From Candidatus Goldiibacteriota bacterium (GTDB taxonomy: Bacteria > Oederibacteriota > JAAXVQ01), in assembly GCA_020052235.1 (NCBI GenBank), contig JAGVPM010000040.1:1-40596 (forward strand): 40,596 nt of DNA, written 5' to 3'. The position numbers and the translations under genes were made by a program. This document shows, one piece after another, positions 39,400 through 40,596 of this stretch. Below the pieces are notes generated by a model. It saw only the letters and a list, made by a program, of their open reading frames with translations. It was not told the DNA's origin and searched no databases. Within the stretch, counting starts at the first letter, position 1, and every line of letters begins with the position of its first letter.

Positions 39400-40398
39400 A
39401 TGCGCTTACTCATCACTGGGGGGGCGGGGTTCATTGGTTCGCATTTCACGGATTTGCGCTTGCGGAACCATCCGCGCGATTTGGTGGTGGTGTTTGACAA
39501 ACTGACCTACGCGGGCAATCCGGCGAATCTGGCCCAAGCGAAAAAGTCCGCCAATTACCGTTTTGTCAAAGGCGACATCTGCGACCGCGCGGCCGTCATT
39601 CGCGCGGTCAAGCAATACCGCATTGACGGGATCGTAAATTTTGCGGCTGAAACTCATGTGGATCGCTCCATCCTGGCCCCAGAGGATTTTGCCAAAACCG
39701 ATGTGCTGGGCACGCAAATATTATTGGAAGCGGTCCGGGCCCATAAAATTAAAAAGTTTTTACAGATTTCCACGGATGAAGTGTATGGTTCCATTGAGCG
39801 CGGAACCTTTAAAGAAATTGATCCGCTCAAACCTTCCAGTCCCTATTCCGCGTCCAAGGCCGGAGGGGATTTGCAGGTGCTGGCTTACCGGCACACCTAC
39901 GGGTTGCCGGTGCTGATCGCGCGGTCCTCGAATAATTTCGGGCCGCGGCAATATCCGGAAAAATTGATCCCGCTGTTTGCCACCAATGCCTTGGAGAATA
40001 AGGCTTTGCCCTTATACGGCGACGGGATGAACACCCGCGATTGGATTTACGTGGCAGATAATTGTTCGGGGCTGGATGCGGTTTTGGAAAAGGGGCTCTT
40101 GGGCGGAATTTACAATATCGGCGGCGGCAACACCCGCACCAACCGCGAGATCACATACGGAATTTTGAAAATTTTAGGCAAACCGGAAACCTTGATTAAG
40201 AAAGTGGCCGACCGGCTGGGGCACGACCGGCGGTATGCGTTGAGCACGGCCAAGGCCCGGACACTGGGTTGGAAACCGCAATGGACCTTTGCCCAGGCAT
40301 TGCAGCATACAGTGGAGTGGTACCGCGATCATACTGCATGGTGGCAGCCGTTGAAGTCAGGCGAGTATTTGAAATATTACAGGCAGCAATATAAATAA
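39400..40398 (+). CDS. rfbB: dTDP-glucose 4,6-dehydratase
   Basis: This 332-residue enzyme is a short-chain dehydrogenase that makes dTDP-4-keto-6-deoxyglucose. The NAD-binding motif is 'LLITGGAGFIGSHF', the catalytic Thr-Asp-Glu is 'ISTDEVYGSI', and Tyr/Lys are in 'SPYSASKAGGDL'. 'NNFGPRQYPEKLIPLF' and 'MNTRDWIYVADNCSGLD' are typical of RmlB. ATG 39400 lies two bases after the upstream stop; the longer frame from 39349 overlaps that gene. Downstream rmlC/rmlD are not in the window. Confidence 0.95.
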   Translation: MRLLITGGAGFIGSHFTDLRLRNHPRDLVVVFDKLTYAGNPANLAQAKKSANYRFVKGDICDRAAVIRAVKQYRIDGIVNFAAETHVDRSILAPEDFAKTDVLGTQILLEAVRAHKIKKFLQISTDEVYGSIERGTFKEIDPLKPSSPYSASKAGGDLQVLAYRHTYGLPVLIARSSNNFGPRQYPEKLIPLFATNALENKALPLYGDGMNTRDWIYVADNCSGLDAVLEKGLLGGIYNIGGGNTRTNREITYGILKILGKPETLIKKVADRLGHDRRYALSTAKARTLGWKPQWTFAQALQHTVEWYRDHTAWWQPLKSGEYLKYYRQQYK

Positions 40399-40405
40399 AA
40401 AACAT

Positions 40406-40500
40406 TCCCCTCCCCAGGATTTGGTGGGAGGGGATGCAGGGGAGGGGGTAAAAGCTTGATGTGCAAGAGCTTATCCCCTCACCTGTATCCTCTCCCACAA
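40406..40500. repeat. C/G-rich inverted repeat after rfbB
   Basis: TCCCCTCCC (40406-40414) pairs with GGGAGGGGA (40426-40434) eight bases after the rfbB stop. Further C/T- and G-rich blocks follow up to about 40500. No T-run, so terminator function is uncertain. Confidence 0.6.
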
Positions 40501-40525
40501 GAGACTGTGTCACAACGTCAAAAAC

Positions 40526-40596
40526 GGGATTGCCGCGCTCCCTTCGGTCGCTCGCAATGACCGAAAACCCTTTAAACACGTCATTGCGAGGAGCGA
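40526..40596. repeat. GTCATTGCGAG-type dispersed elements, last one cut by window end
   Basis: GGGATTGCCGCGCTC through GCTCGCAATGAC (40526-40561), then a new start CGTCATTGCGAGGAGCG (40579-40595) that runs out of the window. The same core is inside the element at 31224-31386. Confidence 0.85.

Noticed and set aside
1-40596. CRISPR array, tRNA, rRNA, intact transposase or integrase
   Set aside because: No regularly spaced direct repeats, no tRNA- or rRNA-like sequence and no transposase or integrase motifs were found by eye on either strand.

Overview
The window reads as chromosomal DNA of an anaerobic, diderm (LPS-type) bacterium. The outer-membrane assembly protein LptD indicates two membranes. 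The oxygen-sensitive class III ribonucleotide reductase NrdD/NrdG indicates anaerobic growth. Tad/Flp pilin genes and PilZ proteins suggest surface structures and c-di-GMP signalling. There is no rRNA, tRNA or phylum marker. The small winged-helix/nucleotidyltransferase modules and the many short palindromic intergenic repeats are of a kind common in uncultivated lineages such as Omnitrophota-like candidate phyla, but that placement is a weak inference. Most genes are tightly packed, with ATGA, TGATG or TAATG overlaps and good Shine-Dalgarno (SD) sequences.

Layout. 1-2.7 kb: the end of a PilZ gene, ilvE and a PIN-PhoH ATPase. 2.8-7.1 kb: an exported protein of unknown function, a HAD phosphatase, two membrane proteins (the second DUF502) and a methyltransferase broken by a frameshift. 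7.2-11.75 kb: a gliding-type ABC exporter set (ATPase, ABC-2 permease, GldG-like protein, DUF4340 protein). 11.9-13.4 kb: an exported bactofilin-like membrane protein. 13.5-16.8 kb: an nrdD operon with a sigma70-type promoter and two NrdR boxes. Here the glycyl-radical tail of NrdD is encoded by a separate 54-codon gene, followed by nrdG and a terminator. 17-18.8 kb: a cluster of small toxin-antitoxin-like modules (winged-helix regulator with a truncated partner, DUF4160/DUF2442, mazEF).

18.8-21.4 kb, minus strand: an AEC permease, an unknown membrane protein, a lone receiver-domain protein and a small lipoprotein gene. The lipoprotein gene is preceded by a striking 157-nt three-way-junction RNA whose closing stem can alternatively pair with the lipoprotein SD. 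This looks like a riboswitch or other cis-regulatory RNA that I cannot assign to a known class. 21.8-27.6 kb: purN-purH-(PilZ)-purD-purE and a HAD-TsaC fusion. 27.6-29.9 kb: a divergent TadE/PAS-sensor pair and Flp pilin/prepilin peptidase pair. 29.9-33.6 kb: argG and argH, separated by a MITE-like element and a nucleotidyltransferase/HEPN pair whose HEPN member has lost its catalytic segment. 33.6-37.1 kb: an orphan sugar-ABC ATPase and lptD. 37.3-40.4 kb: UDP-glucose dehydrogenase, a sugar nucleotidyltransferase and dTDP-glucose 4,6-dehydratase, for surface-polysaccharide precursors.

The intergenic spaces are littered with two main groups of short palindromes: GTAGGG...CCCTAC elements (six copies) and GTCAT...ATGAC elements. 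Several of them supply the stop codon of the neighbouring gene. No CRISPR array, rRNA, tRNA, intact insertion sequence or prophage was seen.
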